Under the pieces are notes generated by a model. That model worked only from the letters and a program-made list of their open reading frames with translations, made no database searches and was not told where the DNA came from. A DNA stretch of 64,000 bases, taken from Cliona cf. orientalis (taxonomy: Eukaryota > Porifera > Demospongiae > Clionaida > Clionaidae). This document shows, piece after piece, positions 1 through 11,587 of this stretch (positions are counted from its first letter, which is position 1; every line of letters begins with the position of its first letter). The position numbers and the translations under genes were made by a program. Location of the stretch: positions 19,677,775 through 19,741,774 of the forward strand of contig OZ005689.1 in the NCBI GenBank assembly GCA_963930775.1. The letters are read 5' to 3'.

Positions 1-83
1 CTAATACTACGTATGGAAAAAAATAATTTCAATTTGAAAAAAAACGCGATTTTCTGGTAAAGGTCGTCAACCGCTCCATATAT

Positions 84-741
84 GTGACCGTATCTGGGAA
101 AACCCGGCATATAGCGAATTTTATAATTTTTTAGTTAGCTACATATTTGATAAGCTCTACCATAGGGCTAACCCACGTTCAAGTTTCAGAGCGACTGTGC
201 GCTTCGTTGTGGAGATACAGCGCTTTGTTTGCGATCGCGCCACACCCCCAATAATCGAGAAATTACAGTCTAAAGGCGTTGCTATGCACGCGTATGGCGT
301 TTCCGCATACTACGCGTGACCCGGAAATCAATTAAATAGACCTGGGCGGAGCCGTTCGAAATGAACGTAAAGATCGAGCAAGAGTTGAATTTCGTTGTTG
401 ATAACGACAGACGATAGATGCCCAAGAAGCTAAAAAGGTGAGTGAACATACAGTAGTTTGATGAATCTAGCTGTATCTAGGTAGAGAATTCTAATTAGCG
501 CCCATAGCAACGGGCTCCGTGTACGGCTACCGTACAGACTAGGTAGGTCAAAATGAAGGCTTATTTCGCCTTGGTAACTTACGTTTACCCTCCATAGGTG
601 GTGGCAAAGGTTAGTAGAAAGGTTCTTTGATATGAATATGACAAAAACTCGACTGACATTTTCTGACCTGAGGTACTAAACGTGCGCATTGCGCTGCTTG
701 CGCGTTCTCGCGATATGCCGGGTTTTCCCAGATCCGGTCAC
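84..741 (+). mobile_element. MITE family 1, copy a (non-autonomous TIR element)
   Basis: A 658 bp element starts GTGACCGTATCTGGGAAAAC and ends with the matching inverted sequence near 713-741 (CCCAGATCCGGTCAC). It is flanked on both sides by ATAT(AT). The interior has no convincing coding sequence. Four more copies in the window (1949-2615, 2738-3138, 3849-4502, 33252-33902) share the same termini and interior, so this is a real repeat family. The 4-bp AT-rich target duplication is best supported by copy d (TAAT) and copy b (empty site). The superfamily was not recognised. Confidence 0.85.
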
Positions 742-1325
742 ATATATAATAATATTATGTTAGGAGAATTCGTAAAATGCTAATTTCTTATGTTACATTG
801 GATCATACGTTGTATTCGATTAACTACGGTATTATTATATATAATACACTATAATATTATTACAACTATATTATACACTGCATGTGTGACGAGTAACTTT
901 CAATTGCATCAATATACACTGAGGTGAAGTTGATTGGACATCTATCGCTAAGTCCGCCTGCGTAAAAACAATATCATGCATATAATATACCAATTTAAAG
1001 CATGATCCTATACAAGACCAGATAATTCATTTTGGGCATACATGATGATTAATTCAAACACCCTCTAAGTATACAACACCTTTATTTCAATATAGACCTT
1101 AATAATTAAGTGTATAATATTATAACATTTTGCCACTGATGATCATTGTACTACACATTTATAATTCCTTGCTTGAAAACTAAATAATTAATGGTAAAGG
1201 TATTAGTTGTGCATGTTGTAATTCTTTTATCTTATGGTGTGGTTAAGCTTGAAAAAAAAAAGAATTTAATGTAATTAAATAATGTTTGAGACTCTGGGAA
1301 GCCATTCACGACATACTATTGATAT
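742..1325. other. AT-rich spacer, no feature seen
   Basis: AT-rich DNA between MITE copy a and the duplicated unit. No open frame, repeat or RNA gene could be supported. Confidence 0.5.
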
Positions 1326-1650
1326 GAGCACGCAGAATGGATCACACCTGGACATTTCTTGGAAGCGGAATTTTGATTCACACCTTAGAATTAAAGATAT
1401 CACACTTCAAGTGTTTCCCCATATGTTTGTATAGGGAAGCCATGCGTTTGCAATGTTTTCCGCCCACGCGCTACGTGAGGGGCGGGGACACGCGCGCACA
1501 TAAACGTGACGACCTTTACCCAATTTCATCAAAATTGAAGTATAGGCTGCCTGCTTGCATTGTATGGCTCTACTATGCATGCTTCCAGCTCGACTATATG
1601 GAGGTTTCCGGACATTTTTTTTTCCTGCTTAGTGTGGTCCCCTTGAAAAT
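1326..1650 (+). repeat. Tandem duplicated unit, copy 1
   Basis: About 325 bp beginning near CACGCAGAATGG and ending near CCTTGAAAA. It is repeated directly downstream at 1737-1948 plus 2616-2722. It contains a GC-rich stretch (CTACGTGAGGGGCGGGG). The open frame across it (1337-1726) has no family features and the second copy does not preserve it, so I read it as non-coding repeat. Confidence 0.7.
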
Positions 1651-1736
1651 TAAACACCAAGTAGAAAAAAAAAAGACTTCCTGCGCGAAAAAAGATTGGG
1701 GTAATTGGGAACACTTGGGGAGATAATTTTTATACC

Positions 1737-2722
1737 GGCACACAGAATGGGTCGAAACACGAGATTTGACATGAGAAAATTTTGATTCACGCCTTAGAAT
1801 TAGTTACAGCCCTTTGAAGTTTCCCCATATGTTTGTATAGGAAGCCATGCATTTGCAATGTTTTCCGCCCACGTGCTACGTGAGGGGCGGGGCCACGCGC
1901 GCACAGAGATGTGACGACCTTTACCCAATTTGGTCAAAATTGTAATATGTGACCGGATTTGGGAAAATCCTCCGTATGGGATCCGCGCGCGATTCGCGCA
2001 ATGCGCGTTTTTAGTAGCTCAGGTCTAAATTTGTCGAAGTCCAGGTTTTGTCATATACATGTCAAACAACCCTTCTTCTAACTGTTGCCATCTTCTACGG
2101 AGGCTAGTCGTGCTATACGAAGGCGAAATAAGCCTTCATTTTGACCCACCTAGTCGGCACAGCCACCGTACACGGAGCCCGTTGCTATGGGCGGTAATTA
2201 GAATTCTCTACCTAGATACAGCTAGATTCATCGATCTACTGTACGTTCGCTTACCTTTTTAGCTTCTTGGGCATCTAAGAACAATCGCCTGTCCTTGTCA
2301 ACAACGAAATTCAACTCTTGCTCGATCTTTACGTTCATTTCGAACGGCTCCGCCCAGGTCCATTTAATTGATTTCCGGGTCACGCGTAGTATGCGGAAAC
2401 GCCATACGCGTGCATAGCAACGCCTTTAGACCGTAATTTCTCAATTATTGGGGGTGTGGCGCGATCACAAACAAAGCGCTGTATCTCCACAACGAAGCGC
2501 GCGATCGGCCTAAGACTTGAACGCGGGTTAGCTCTATGGTAGAGCTTATAAACCATGCATCAAACTCAATTTTCTGAAAAAATCCCATACGGAGGGTTTT
2601 CCCAAATCCGGTCACATATAAGCTGTCTGCTTGCATTGTATGGCTCAACTAAGCGTCCAGCTTGACTATGTGACTGTTTCTGGACAATTTTTTTTCTGCT
2701 TTAGCGTTCTGGTCTCCTTGAA
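1737..2722 (+). repeat. Tandem duplicated unit, copy 2, interrupted by a MITE
   Basis: The second copy of the 1326-1650 unit is split in two. The 5' part is 1737-1948 and the 3' part 2616-2722, with MITE copy b exactly between them. Copy 1 therefore serves as the unoccupied site: ATTGAAGTATAGGCTG in copy 1 against ATTGTAATAT / ATATAAGCTG around the insertion. A run of A follows at the end. Confidence 0.75.
1949..2615 (-). mobile_element. MITE family 1, copy b
   Basis: A 667 bp copy in the opposite orientation to copy a, with termini GTGACCGGATTTGGGAAAAT and CCCAAATCCGGTCAC. It is flanked by ATAT on both sides and inserted inside the second duplicated unit. The open frames at 2059-2262 and 2445-2648 are chance frames in the repeat. 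Confidence 0.85.
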
Positions 2723-2737
2723 AAAAAAAAAAAAAAA

Positions 2738-3138
2738 GATACAGCTAGATTCATCTATCTACTGTACGTTCGCTCACCTTTTAAGCTTCTTGGGCATCTA
2801 AGAACAATCGGCTGTCGTTGTCAACAACGAAATTCAACTCTTGCTCGATCTTTACGTTCATTTCGAACGGCTCCGCCCAGGTCCATTTAATTGATTTCCG
2901 GGTCACGTGTACTATGCGGAAACGCCATACGCGTGCATAGCAACGCCTTTAGACCGTAATTTCTCGATTATTGAGGGTGTGGCGCAATCGCAAACAAAGC
3001 GCTGTATCTCCATAACAGAGCGCGCCATCGGTCTAGGACTTGAACGCGAGTTAGCTCTATGGTAGAGCTTATCATAGATGCATCAAACTCAATTTTCACA
3101 AAAAATCCCATATGGCGGGTTTTCCCATAGACGGTCAC
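2738..3138 (-). mobile_element. MITE family 1, copy c (truncated)
   Basis: About 400 bp matching the last 60 percent of copy b, from the AGATACAGCTAG motif to the terminal ACGGTCAC. The other end is missing and replaced by a long A run. Confidence 0.75.
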
Positions 3139-3848
3139 ATATGACTACTTACACTAGCGATTACAGACCTCCAAGGGCCTGCAGTAGATCGTAAATATCT
3201 CGGCTCTGGCTAGGAATACTCTCATAAAACAAATCGCAGTAGATAGCTCAATGAAAAAGCTATCTACTGAGGCCTTAACCTTGTATATCGGTCCTGCGGA
3301 ATCGCCGCTAGCTTCATTTTTGCCTGTATTAAATTTCTATGGAGAAAGTTTAGGGGGCATGGCTTCGTAACGGTTTTACCTACGATCGCGTCACAAGCGC
3401 CATTGGATAGAGCTTGTGGAGAGCTACCTTCTGAAACTCAAATATTGATATTCCACTGGGAGAACTTCCGCGGAAAAACTGGTGAAATTTATTTGGAGGT
3501 CTGTAATGACTACTTATACATTGCTAACTTGGGGGCCATGGAGATCCATAGTAAACACTTGAGGGGGTTCAAAACACAATTAAGAAATAAAGATACAGCA
3601 GAATACGTGAAACAGAGCCAGCAGTTAGAGAAACCAACACCTGCTCAAGCCCGCCAAAAATGCGCTGATGAATTGCATATTGACAGGGGCCAACCCGTAC
3701 CCCTGAATGTTACCTCTACCCATCACATACTTTCTATTTAGTGCACACCAACCTGTAAATACACCAGTGCAGCTACATAGTGAACCAAAAATAACTGGCC
3801 TGACGGTTAGTGGCGGATACTTGACAAGTAAGTAATGTATGCTATAAT
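3139..3848 (+). other. Unassigned stretch with a 112-codon open frame (3403-3741)
   Basis: This non-repeat stretch lies between MITE copies c and d. The frame at 3403-3741 encodes a hydrophilic polypeptide (starts MDRACGELPSETQ) that I do not recognise. Upstream there is another open stretch in a different frame. It could be one exon of a lost gene or chance. No splice sites were convincing. Confidence 0.25.
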
Positions 3849-4502
3849 GTGACAGGATCTGAGAAAACCCGCCATATTCATCAATCCATGAAATTTTAGT
3901 GCTGTATATTTGGATAGCTGTATTATAGGGCCAAGTCTGAGACACATCGTGCACTTAGCTGTGGAGCTAGAGCGCTTTGTTTGCGATCGCGCCACACCCT
4001 CAATAATCGAGAAATTACGGTTTAAAGGCGTTGCTATGCACGCGTATAGCATATCCATATACTACGCGTCACCCGGAAATCAATTAAATGGCCATGGGCG
4101 GAGCCATTCGAAATGAACGTAAAGATTGAGCAAGGGTCGGATTTCGATGTTGACAACGGTGGCTGATTGTTCTTAGATGCCCAAGAAGCTAAAAAGGTGA
4201 GCGAACATACAGTAGGTCGATGAATCTAGCTGTATCTAGGTAGAGAATTCTAATTAGCGCCCATAGCAACGGGCTCCGTGTACGGCAGCCGTACTAACTA
4301 GGTAGGTCAAAATGAAGGCTTATTTCACCTTGGTAACTTACATTTACCCTCCGTAGGTGGTGGCAAGAGTTAGTAGAAAGGTTCTTTGCCATAAATATGA
4401 CAAAAACTGGACTTTGATATTTTTCGACTGTTGATACTAAAAATGCGCATTGCGCCATATGCGCGTTTTGACAATATGCCAGGTTTTCTCAGATCCGGTC
4501 AC
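3849..4502 (+). mobile_element. MITE family 1, copy d
   Basis: A 654 bp copy with termini GTGACAGGATCTGAGAAAAC and CTCAGATCCGGTCAC. It is flanked by TAAT on each side, a non-palindromic 4-bp target duplication and the clearest one for this family. Confidence 0.85.
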
Positions 4503-4786
4503 TAATATCTAGCTATGCACCCCCCTCCGATTTCTAGTCTCACGAGACTAGCGACGTAAGTAACCTCATATGAGGCTACTATCTAAGCAATGTAAACCAC
4601 TGTACTAGACATAATTTCACTGAACTATTACATGTAGCTGGACATTGTAGGTAGCTAGTGATAATTTGATACTCTTTATTATAGTATTCATGATGAAACA
4701 GTCACTACCTACTAGTCGAAGATACTCTGCATCTAAAAGGGTCTAGTGCCCTCATTGCAACATGCAAGTTCAGCAGAGAACATATA

Positions 4787-5202
4787 TGAGCGAATTTGAG
4801 AAAAGGGGTAACTTCGCGCATTTCCCGAATTTTGGTTTTAAAACGCTTATAACTTTGGAACCATAGCAGCTATGAACTTCAAACCTGGCATAAATATTCT
4901 TCCATCATCCTGCTACACTCGCTGCAAATCGCGAGCCCCGCCCACTTCCGGTATGGGCGGGGCGTACGCGCGCGTCGATCGCGTTCGAAAAACGCCGTTT
5001 TATGGCCCTCTTTGGCGGCTCACTGCTCGGGACAGGAGGCTTGCTCTAGCTTCTAACGTTGGATCTGTGAAGTAGAAGGTCCAAACTGCTTGCAAACCAA
5101 GTCTGAAGCCTAGGGCTCTTACTGGCTTGAAATGGTGGTAGGCTGAAAAGTGACAAAAAATCGCGTTTTGCGCGAAGTTACCCCTTTTCTCAAATTCGCT
5201 CA
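4787..5202. mobile_element. MITE family 2 (416 bp, ~32 bp TIRs)
   Basis: The left end TGAGCGAATTTGAGAAAAGG has its reverse complement at the right end near 5171-5202 (CCTTTTCTCAAATTCGCTCA). Arms of about 32 bp match almost perfectly. The interior is GC-richer than its surroundings and has no supported gene. A target duplication is not obvious. The element sits directly 5' of the surviving Transposase_21 coding sequence. Confidence 0.75.
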
Positions 5203-5801
5203 CAATTATTATGATGAACACAGACGCAGTTTCTATGATGAAGTACCAAAAACATGGAAGCATATAGATGATCAGAGTGATTCAGAATCTAATGTTTCCT
5301 CCCAATGCTCTGAACCCAATTCTGATGTAGGTAGAGATATCAGCTCGCTAGATGAACAAATCAGTTCACCAGACGAACAAATCAGCTCACCAGAAATCTT
5401 GGATATGCACATAGATCATGCAACCCTTGTTGACACAGACAGGGATGAAAATACAGTGCAGACACATGCACAAGATAGTTCAGATGAAGAGCATTTGTCC
5501 GACACCATTCCTTTATGCCGTGATTAGCCTTCTCTACCGTGTTCATTATATCTAGCGTGGAAGCTTCTATATCTTCATGATGATAATTTCATTCGTTATG
5601 TTGCCTGTCCTAAGTGTGAGAGTATGAATACCACAAGTGTATCAACCGTGTCGGAAACAAACTTGAGAGTAAGCAGTGTACATATATTGCTCAGTTCAAG
5701 AACCATCCGTTCATGCACTATTGAAACCCATGTAATGCAGTGCTGCTTCTCTCAAACATGGAAAGACAAAACTTGTTCCAAAAAAGGAATACCCTTATAG
5801 A
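5203..5801 (+). pseudogene. Transposase_21/DUF4218 (CACTA-like) transposase, 5' part
   Basis: Upstream half of a CACTA-like transposase gene. An acidic, serine-rich N-terminal stretch (about 5205-5527) is followed by YVACPKC near 5598-5620. Shifting one frame gives the segment leading to LKHGKTKLVPKKEYPYR at 5751-5801, which fits the region before the catalytic core in this family. In-frame stops and at least two frameshifts make it a pseudogene. It stops exactly at the left edge of element A and resumes in phase at 31456. The open frame beginning at 5150 borrows its first codons from the MITE. Confidence 0.7.
5794..5801. repeat. Target site duplication of element A, left copy
   Basis: CTTATAGA, identical to 31448-31455. 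It is also coding sequence of the target gene (Pro-Tyr-Arg codons). Confidence 0.85.
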
Positions 5802-5898
5802 GGCTATACCTTGATATAAGAATCACAACGTATGAATATCATTAAGTATTATTATAACAGTAACTCTATGTCTCTTTAAGTTTCTATGGTCGCTGGCT
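5802..5898 (+). repeat. Left terminal inverted repeat of element A
   Basis: About 95 bp whose reverse complement lies at 31358-31447. The match includes GTATGAATATCATTAAGTAT and TCTATGTCTCTTTAAGTT, with one short indel near base 17. It runs into the minisatellite at CTATGGTCGCTGGCTGTCTC. Confidence 0.88.
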
Positions 5899-8111
5899 GT
5901 CTCTCCCAGTCCCAGAGAGTTGCTGCATGTCTCTCACTGTCTCTCACTGTTGCTGGCTGTCTCTAACTGTCTCTCCCAGTCCTAGGTAGTTGCTGCATGT
6001 CTTTCACTGTCTCCCATGGTTGCTGGCTGTCTCTCCAAGTCCCAGAGAGTTGCTGCATGTCTCTCACTGTTTCTCACCGTTGCTGGCTGTCACTCACTGT
6101 CTCTCCCAGTCATAGGGAGTTGCTGCATGCATGCATGTCTCTCAGTGTTGCTGGCTGTCTCTCACTGTCTCTCCCAGTCCCAGGGAGTTGCTGCATGTCT
6201 CTCACAGTCTCTCCTGGTCCCAAAGAGTTACTGCATGTCTCTCACTGTCTCCCATGGTTGCTGGCTCTCTCTCACTGTCTCTCCCAGTCCCAGGAAGTTG
6301 CTGCATGTCTCTCACTGTCTCCCATTGTTGCTGGCTGTCTCTTACTGTCACCGAGTCCCGGTCCCAGCGAGTTGCTGTATGTCTCTCACTGTCTCCCATG
6401 GTTGCTGGCTGTCTCTTACTATCTCTTCCAGTCCTAGGTAGTTGCTGCATGTCTCTCACTGTCTCTCACTGTCTCTTCCAGTCCCAGGCAGTTGCTGCAT
6501 GCATGTCTCTCACTGTCTCCCATGGTTGCCTGCTGTCTCTCCCAGTCCCAGAGAGTTGCTGCATGTCTCTCATTGTTGCTGGCTGTCTCTAACTGTCTCT
6601 CCCAATCCCAGGGAGTTGCTGCATGTCTCTGACTGTCTCCCATTGTTGCTGGCTGTCTCTCACTGTCTCTCCTGGTCCCAGGGAATTGCTGTATATCTCT
6701 CACTGTCTCCCATTGTTGCTGGCTGTCTCTTACTGTCACCCAGTCCCGGTCCCAGCGAGTTGCTGTATGTCTCTCACTGTCTCCCATGGTTGCTGGCTGT
6801 CTCTTACTATCTCTTCCAGTCCTAGGTAGTTGCTGCATGTCTCTCACTGTCTCTTCCAGTCCCAGGCAGTTGCTGCATGCATGTCTCTCACTGTCTCCCA
6901 TGGTTGCCTGCTGTCTCTCCCAGTCCCAGAGAGTTGCTGCATGTCTCTCACTGTTGCTGGCTGTCTCTAACTGTCTCTCCCAATCCCAGGGAGTTGCTGC
7001 ATGTCTCTGACTGTCTCCCATTGTTGCTGGCTGTCTCTCACTGTCTCTCCTGGTCCCAGGGGAATTGCTGTATATCTCTCACTGTCTCCCATGGTTGCTG
7101 GCTGTCTCTCCCAGTCCCAGAGACTTGCTGCATGTCTCTCACTGTTGCTGACTGTCTCTCCCAGTCCCAGGGAGTTGCTGCATGTCTCTCACAGTCTCTC
7201 CTGGTCCCAGAGAGTTGCTGCATGTCTCTCACGGTCTCCCATGGTTGCTGGCTCTCTCTCACTGTCTCTCCCAGTCCCAGGAAGTTGCTGCATGTCTCTC
7301 ACTGTCTCCCATGGTTGCTGGCTGTCTCTCCCAGTCCCAGAGACTTGCTGCATGTCTCTCACTGTTGCTGACTGTCTCTCCCAGTCCCAGGGAGTTGCTG
7401 CATGTCTCTCACAGTCTCTCCTGGTCCCAGAGAGTTGCTGCATGTCTCTCACGGTCTCCCATGGTTGCTGGCTCTCTCTCACTGTCTCTCCCAGTCCCAG
7501 GAAGTTGCTGCATGTCTCTCACTGTCTCCCATTGTTGCTGGCTGTCTCTTACTGTCACCGAGTCCCGGTCCCAGCGAGTTGCTGTATGTCTCTCACTGTC
7601 TCCCATGGTTGCTGGCTGTCTCTTACTATCTCTTCCAGTCCTAGGTAGTTGCTGCATGTCTCTCACTGTCTCTTCCAGTCCCAGGCAGTTGCTGCATGTC
7701 TCTCACTGTCTCCCATGGTTGCCAGCTGTCTCTCCCAGTCCCAGAGAGTTGCTGCATGTCTCTCACTGTTGCTGGCTGTCTCTAATTGTCTCTTCCAATC
7801 CCAGGGAGTTGCTGCATGTCTCTGACTGTCTCCCATTGTTGCTGGCTGTCTCTCACTGTCTCTCCCGGTCCCAGGGAATTGCTGTATATCTCTCACTGTC
7901 TCCCATGGTTGCTGGCTGTCTCTCCCAGTCCCAGAGAGTTGCTGCATGTCTCTCTCTGTTGCTGACTGTCTCTCACTGTCTCTCCCAGTCCCAGGGAGTT
8001 GCTGCATGTCTCTCACTGTCTCCCATGGTTGCTGGCTGTCGCTCAGTCCCAGTCCCAGGGAGTGGCTGCATGTCTCTCACCGCCTCCCATTGTTGCTGGC
8101 TGTCTCTCCCA
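5886..8111 (+). repeat. Subterminal minisatellite array, left arm of element A
   Basis: About 2.2 kb of degenerate tandem repeats built from GTTGCTGCATGTCTCTCACT, GTTGCTGGCTGTCTCTC and CCAGTCCCAGGGA modules. Higher-order copies are visible, for example a 220 bp period between AGACTTGCTGCATG at 7121 and 7341, and a 380 bp period between 6348 and 6728. Because modules rarely create stops, long open frames appear in several frames and on both strands (up to 321 codons at 7182-8147). They have no start context or non-repeat sequence and are artefacts. Confidence 0.95.
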
Positions 8112-8616
8112 GATGAAGACCGTATTGATGAGAGATCTATCAACTGACAGCTTCTAAGCAAGAATATGAGACATATTTAGGCTTTACTGTAGTTACTGGT
8201 CGCTGATACCGACCGATTTAAATGGTGGGTGTGGCCTAATCGTCCGTTATGCGAGGTTGTTCACAATTGCGCATGCATGCTTGAACGGGACCAAAATAAT
8301 TGTCCGTGGATGTCTCCCACATTCGAAGTAGGCAGTAAATGCTCATGCATGCGACATACATGGGACATGCCTGTATAGTACCGCGCGCTTTAGCTTATCT
8401 TTTGGCGCCCGCGGGATCATTTAGCGGGATAATTTTCACTCAAACTGTACTTTAGTCTTGATCATCTTTCAAAGCTTCCAAGTTCGTCAGATCGAGGTCC
8501 AGCAATTTATCGGCCGCTGACACAGCTATAGCTCGTCGATCGATCATCGCGCGAGTGTTACTATAGCGCGCGAACTGCACCAATCATCACTTCGATTGAA
8601 CTACTTCATCACAATC
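8112..8616. promoter_or_regulatory. Probable 5' region of the element A transposase gene
   Basis: About 500 bp between the array and the first ATG. It contains GC-rich segments (GGCGCCCGCGGGATC near 8404) and many CG dinucleotides around 8540-8580. No clear TATA box. The assignment as promoter rests only on position. Confidence 0.35.
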
Positions 8617-10532
8617 ATGTTCTCCCTAGCCCTCACAGTGGCTCTGAGTTTGCTAGTGATCAACGCTCTTCCAGCCATCCAATTCGCTAACAGTGTGCCA
8701 ATTTCAGATAAGCACTTCAAGTATGTGAAGCATCTAATTGACACATTCACTCAGAACAAAGGTTAGCCATCAGAAAATTTATTGCTAAGCACCTACTAAA
8801 TGTACACATCTTAGAGTAGTTTTTCTTAAGCAGTATGCAAGTTAAATTATTATTATTATTTCCTGTTGCATATACCTGAATGTATAGGTCAGATTCTTAA
8901 CGGTGTCATTCATCCACCCATAACCGTTGCTCATCCATGTGACCCTGAAGACGCTAGTGTTATCTTATGGAACCCATTACTAACATATAGTTCTGTATTT
9001 TCAACGACCGGACTACAGTGTACAACATGTGCCAAGGTATGTCAATTAGCCTCCTGGAATGATGGAGGCTCTCCGTATGCTCAACCCAGGTTAATCCACG
9101 ATATTGAAAACTTTGTGTATCTTGTTAGTGCTGTGTACGTGTGTGAACTAGGCCACAGAATTCTGGCTCATGATCAAAGAATTTTGGATATGCTCCCCTG
9201 CAAAGACATGGTTCCATTCGTCCTTGTACACAAAAGTGGATTCACTAGCAACTTTGTCTGTTTATGTGCATCATTGTGTCAGAATGGCATGAATTTTCAC
9301 TCCCTAGAAGGTGTTATACATCATAGACACTGGGAATTCTTTGAATCAAGACGGAGTATATACCAAACTTTGCATAGTACCTCTACCCATGAAAAACATC
9401 ATAGTTACCCTACATTATGTTTTCCCACATTCAAAGAGTTTGGAGAGAAGTATCTACCTAGTGATGATATCATCCGAAAATGTTTTCTAGCAAAATTCCT
9501 AGAAGAAAAGGTAGCATACATAAATGACATACAATCCGTGTGTCCAGGTGAGACACTGAGTTTTGACCACACATTTAAATTTGCGTCCAACATTGGCTGT
9601 ATACGTCCAGATAAGAAATGAGCATGTCAATATGACAGTGTGTTTCTGGTATTCAGGTCAGATTGTATCCTGGCAGTTTGAGAAATCTGCTTCACAATAT
9701 CAAAAAAAGAAACCAAGAAATGAATAGCGAAGTCAAGACTATTTTTGTCGATAATTATTGCCAGTGGCGACAGAAAATCAAGGAGGTCTTTGGTCCAGAT
9801 GTAACAGTACTGTTAGATATCTTTCATGCTGTACAGCGAGTCACATGAAAAATGCCAAAAAAACACCCTTTTTACAGCATTTGCGTACAAGATTTCAGAC
9901 TTGTGTTTCGGCTGCCAGGTGATTATGGACCTATAAGAACAAAGGCAACTCCCCAGTCTCCTCAGGTACTAGAAAATATAAATTCTTTTGTACAGAGATG
10001 GAAAGACATTGTACACAATGATCGGTATGTGCTTACAAAAGATAGCATAGAAGAAATTGAGAAACTGAAAGTGCACATCCTCAAAGGTTGTTTGAGTGGA
10101 ATCACTGTTGGGGGTGGAACTAATAAGAATGAAGGATTTCATAGGTATGTGAGAACATTCTTACACAAAAGTAGGATAGGCATATTGTTAGCCTATGCGC
10201 TAATGACAACAATCATCAGTAATTTCAATAACAATGACAAGCGAAGTCGAAAGAATAGGTTAAGACCCATACGACTGACATTACAAACCCATGAGGTGGG
10301 CAAACCATTAGAAAGGATGGGAATAATGGATAACAAAGATGAAGATCTCACATGGATACAAGAACAAGATGAAGATAATGACATAGACACAATATTAATA
10401 GATAATATTCTCCGTGTGTCATTATCTCAGTTTGCCATTTGCAAGGCAATGAAGAAACAAACCAAAAAAATCTACACAGATATGGAAGTACATACCATAC
10501 ATACAAATTCTTCCGAATCAACTTCCTTGTGA
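8617..10532 (+). pseudogene. DDE-type transposase of element A, decayed
   Basis: Exon 1 (8617-8761) starts MFSLALTVALSLL and joins in phase to exon 2 at 8888 (intron GT...AG), giving a glycine codon at the join. Landmarks in order: a CTTC motif near 9025; SFDHTFKFASNIG near 9560-9600 (candidate first Asp); TIFVDNYCQWR near 9740-9770 (second Asp); LLDIFHAVQRV near 9810; KKHPFYSICVQDFRLVFR after 9855; and GTNKNEGFHR near 10120-10145 (candidate Glu). TGA stops interrupt conserved sequence at 9619-9621 and 9846-9848, and there are frameshifts near 9690 and 10520. I recognise the family from cnidarian and sponge genomes but cannot name its superfamily. It probably continues into the OTU segment. 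The hydrophobic N-terminus resembles a signal peptide but probably is not one. Confidence 0.65.
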
Positions 10533-10542
10533 GGAACATGAA

Positions 10543-10996
10543 GTGGAGGCTCGTAAAGAAAGGTTAAGAAGTAATGCATCAGCTTGGAGCTTCAGTATTG
10601 TCCCTGTGCCAGCTGATGGCAATTGTTTCTTCACTGCTGTTGCTTTGGCCTTGGTACAAGATATTGCCACCAGTAAACCCATACTAAATCGCATTGCAGG
10701 AGTTGATACTAATGGATCTATTGTAGCACTAGCAGCAAGGCTAAGAGAGTTGGTGGTTACAGAATGGCTTGGGCCAAACCGTTTAGAATACGAAAATTTT
10801 TTAACTAACCTCGACACAGAATACGAGAATGAAGCATCTGATTTCTTGGAAGATGGTCACTATGATAGTAACCTTGGAAATACAATGCCTTTAGCAATGT
10901 CAAATGCACTTGGTGTATCACTTGTCATATTAACATCACTACCATCCACACCTTGCTTTTACATCACTCCTCGCAGTGAACCACCAACACAGTTAG
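10543..10996 (+). pseudogene. OTU-like cysteine protease domain, N-terminal half
   Basis: Encodes VPADGNCFFTAVA near 10597-10635, the OTU signature with its nucleophilic cysteine, then an alpha-rich stretch and a YITPRSEPPTQ segment where OTU domains approach their histidine strand. The sequence is cut by element B at 10996/10997. The histidine half lies at 24753 onward. OTU domains cleave ubiquitin-type isopeptide bonds, but their role in transposons is unknown. It is probably the C-terminal part of the same polypeptide as 8617-10532, separated by one frameshift near 10520. Confidence 0.72.
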
Positions 10997-11474
10997 GGGT
11001 AAATCCAGGCCAAATCAACACAAAAAAATGACAACCCGCTTAGATTTCCATGAAACTTGGTACATTCATACCCCTAACAAAGTTACTAATCTACAATGAA
11101 TTTCAGTGTCATACATTGTATGGCTTCTGCATTATAGCCACATAAAAATCGGCCTTTTTGTCAAATTTTAGTGTACCCGTCACTACATAATTGATCATAA
11201 GTATTGTCTTAATCATAATTACGTTGTATAATTTATACCACTAATACCTTATTAGATGCTCTTTCAAACGATCCGCTAAACGTGAAAATCTAATTATTTT
11301 TGGGTCAAAGGTCATCGCCTGTGTTTGACCTTTGCCCTCTTCAAAAACGAATTCTTTAAATTTTTTTATTTTTTTTCCAAGTGTTCCTTAGTTCATCCTG
11401 TAGATATGGTATAATTTTGGTTTTGGGACTGCCATGGGATTAAGAGATATACAAGGTAGAGTAGCAGTTGGTAA
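10997..11474 (+). repeat. Left terminal inverted repeat of element B
   Basis: About 478 bp, the inverse of 24275-24752. An internal palindrome places GGGTCAAAGGTCAT against TTTGACCTTTGCCC near 11305-11340. No open frame. Confidence 0.9.
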
Positions 11475-11587
11475 TGTGTTTCTTATGCATCTGCAGTTGT
11501 CCTTGCACTAACAATATTATGCTCCAACATGTTATAGTTTAAATGTACAAATGATCTGGGTAAACATACTACTCTGGAATATGTGTG

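Noticed and set aside
2059..2262. Open frames inside MITE family 1 copies (also 2445-2648, 3910-4116, 33592-33798)
   Set aside because: They are broken differently in each copy and show no family motif.
5150..5202. ATG at 5150 as start of the Transposase_21 gene
   Set aside because: The first 18 codons are the terminal repeat of MITE family 2.
7182..8147. Long open frames (up to 321 codons) on both strands across 5.9-8.1 kb and 30.3-31.4 kb
   Set aside because: They are translations of the minisatellite (repeated MSLTVSHGCWLSL-type units) in several frames at once, with no unique sequence or start context.
8617..8700. Signal peptide on the element A transposase
   Set aside because: The N-terminus is hydrophobic, but a secreted transposase makes no sense and the segment continues into a conserved family region.
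9619..9621. TGA as selenocysteine or reassigned codon
   Set aside because: Other genes here use TGA as stop (33218, 37623), the replaced positions look like Trp or Arg, and frameshifts are also present.
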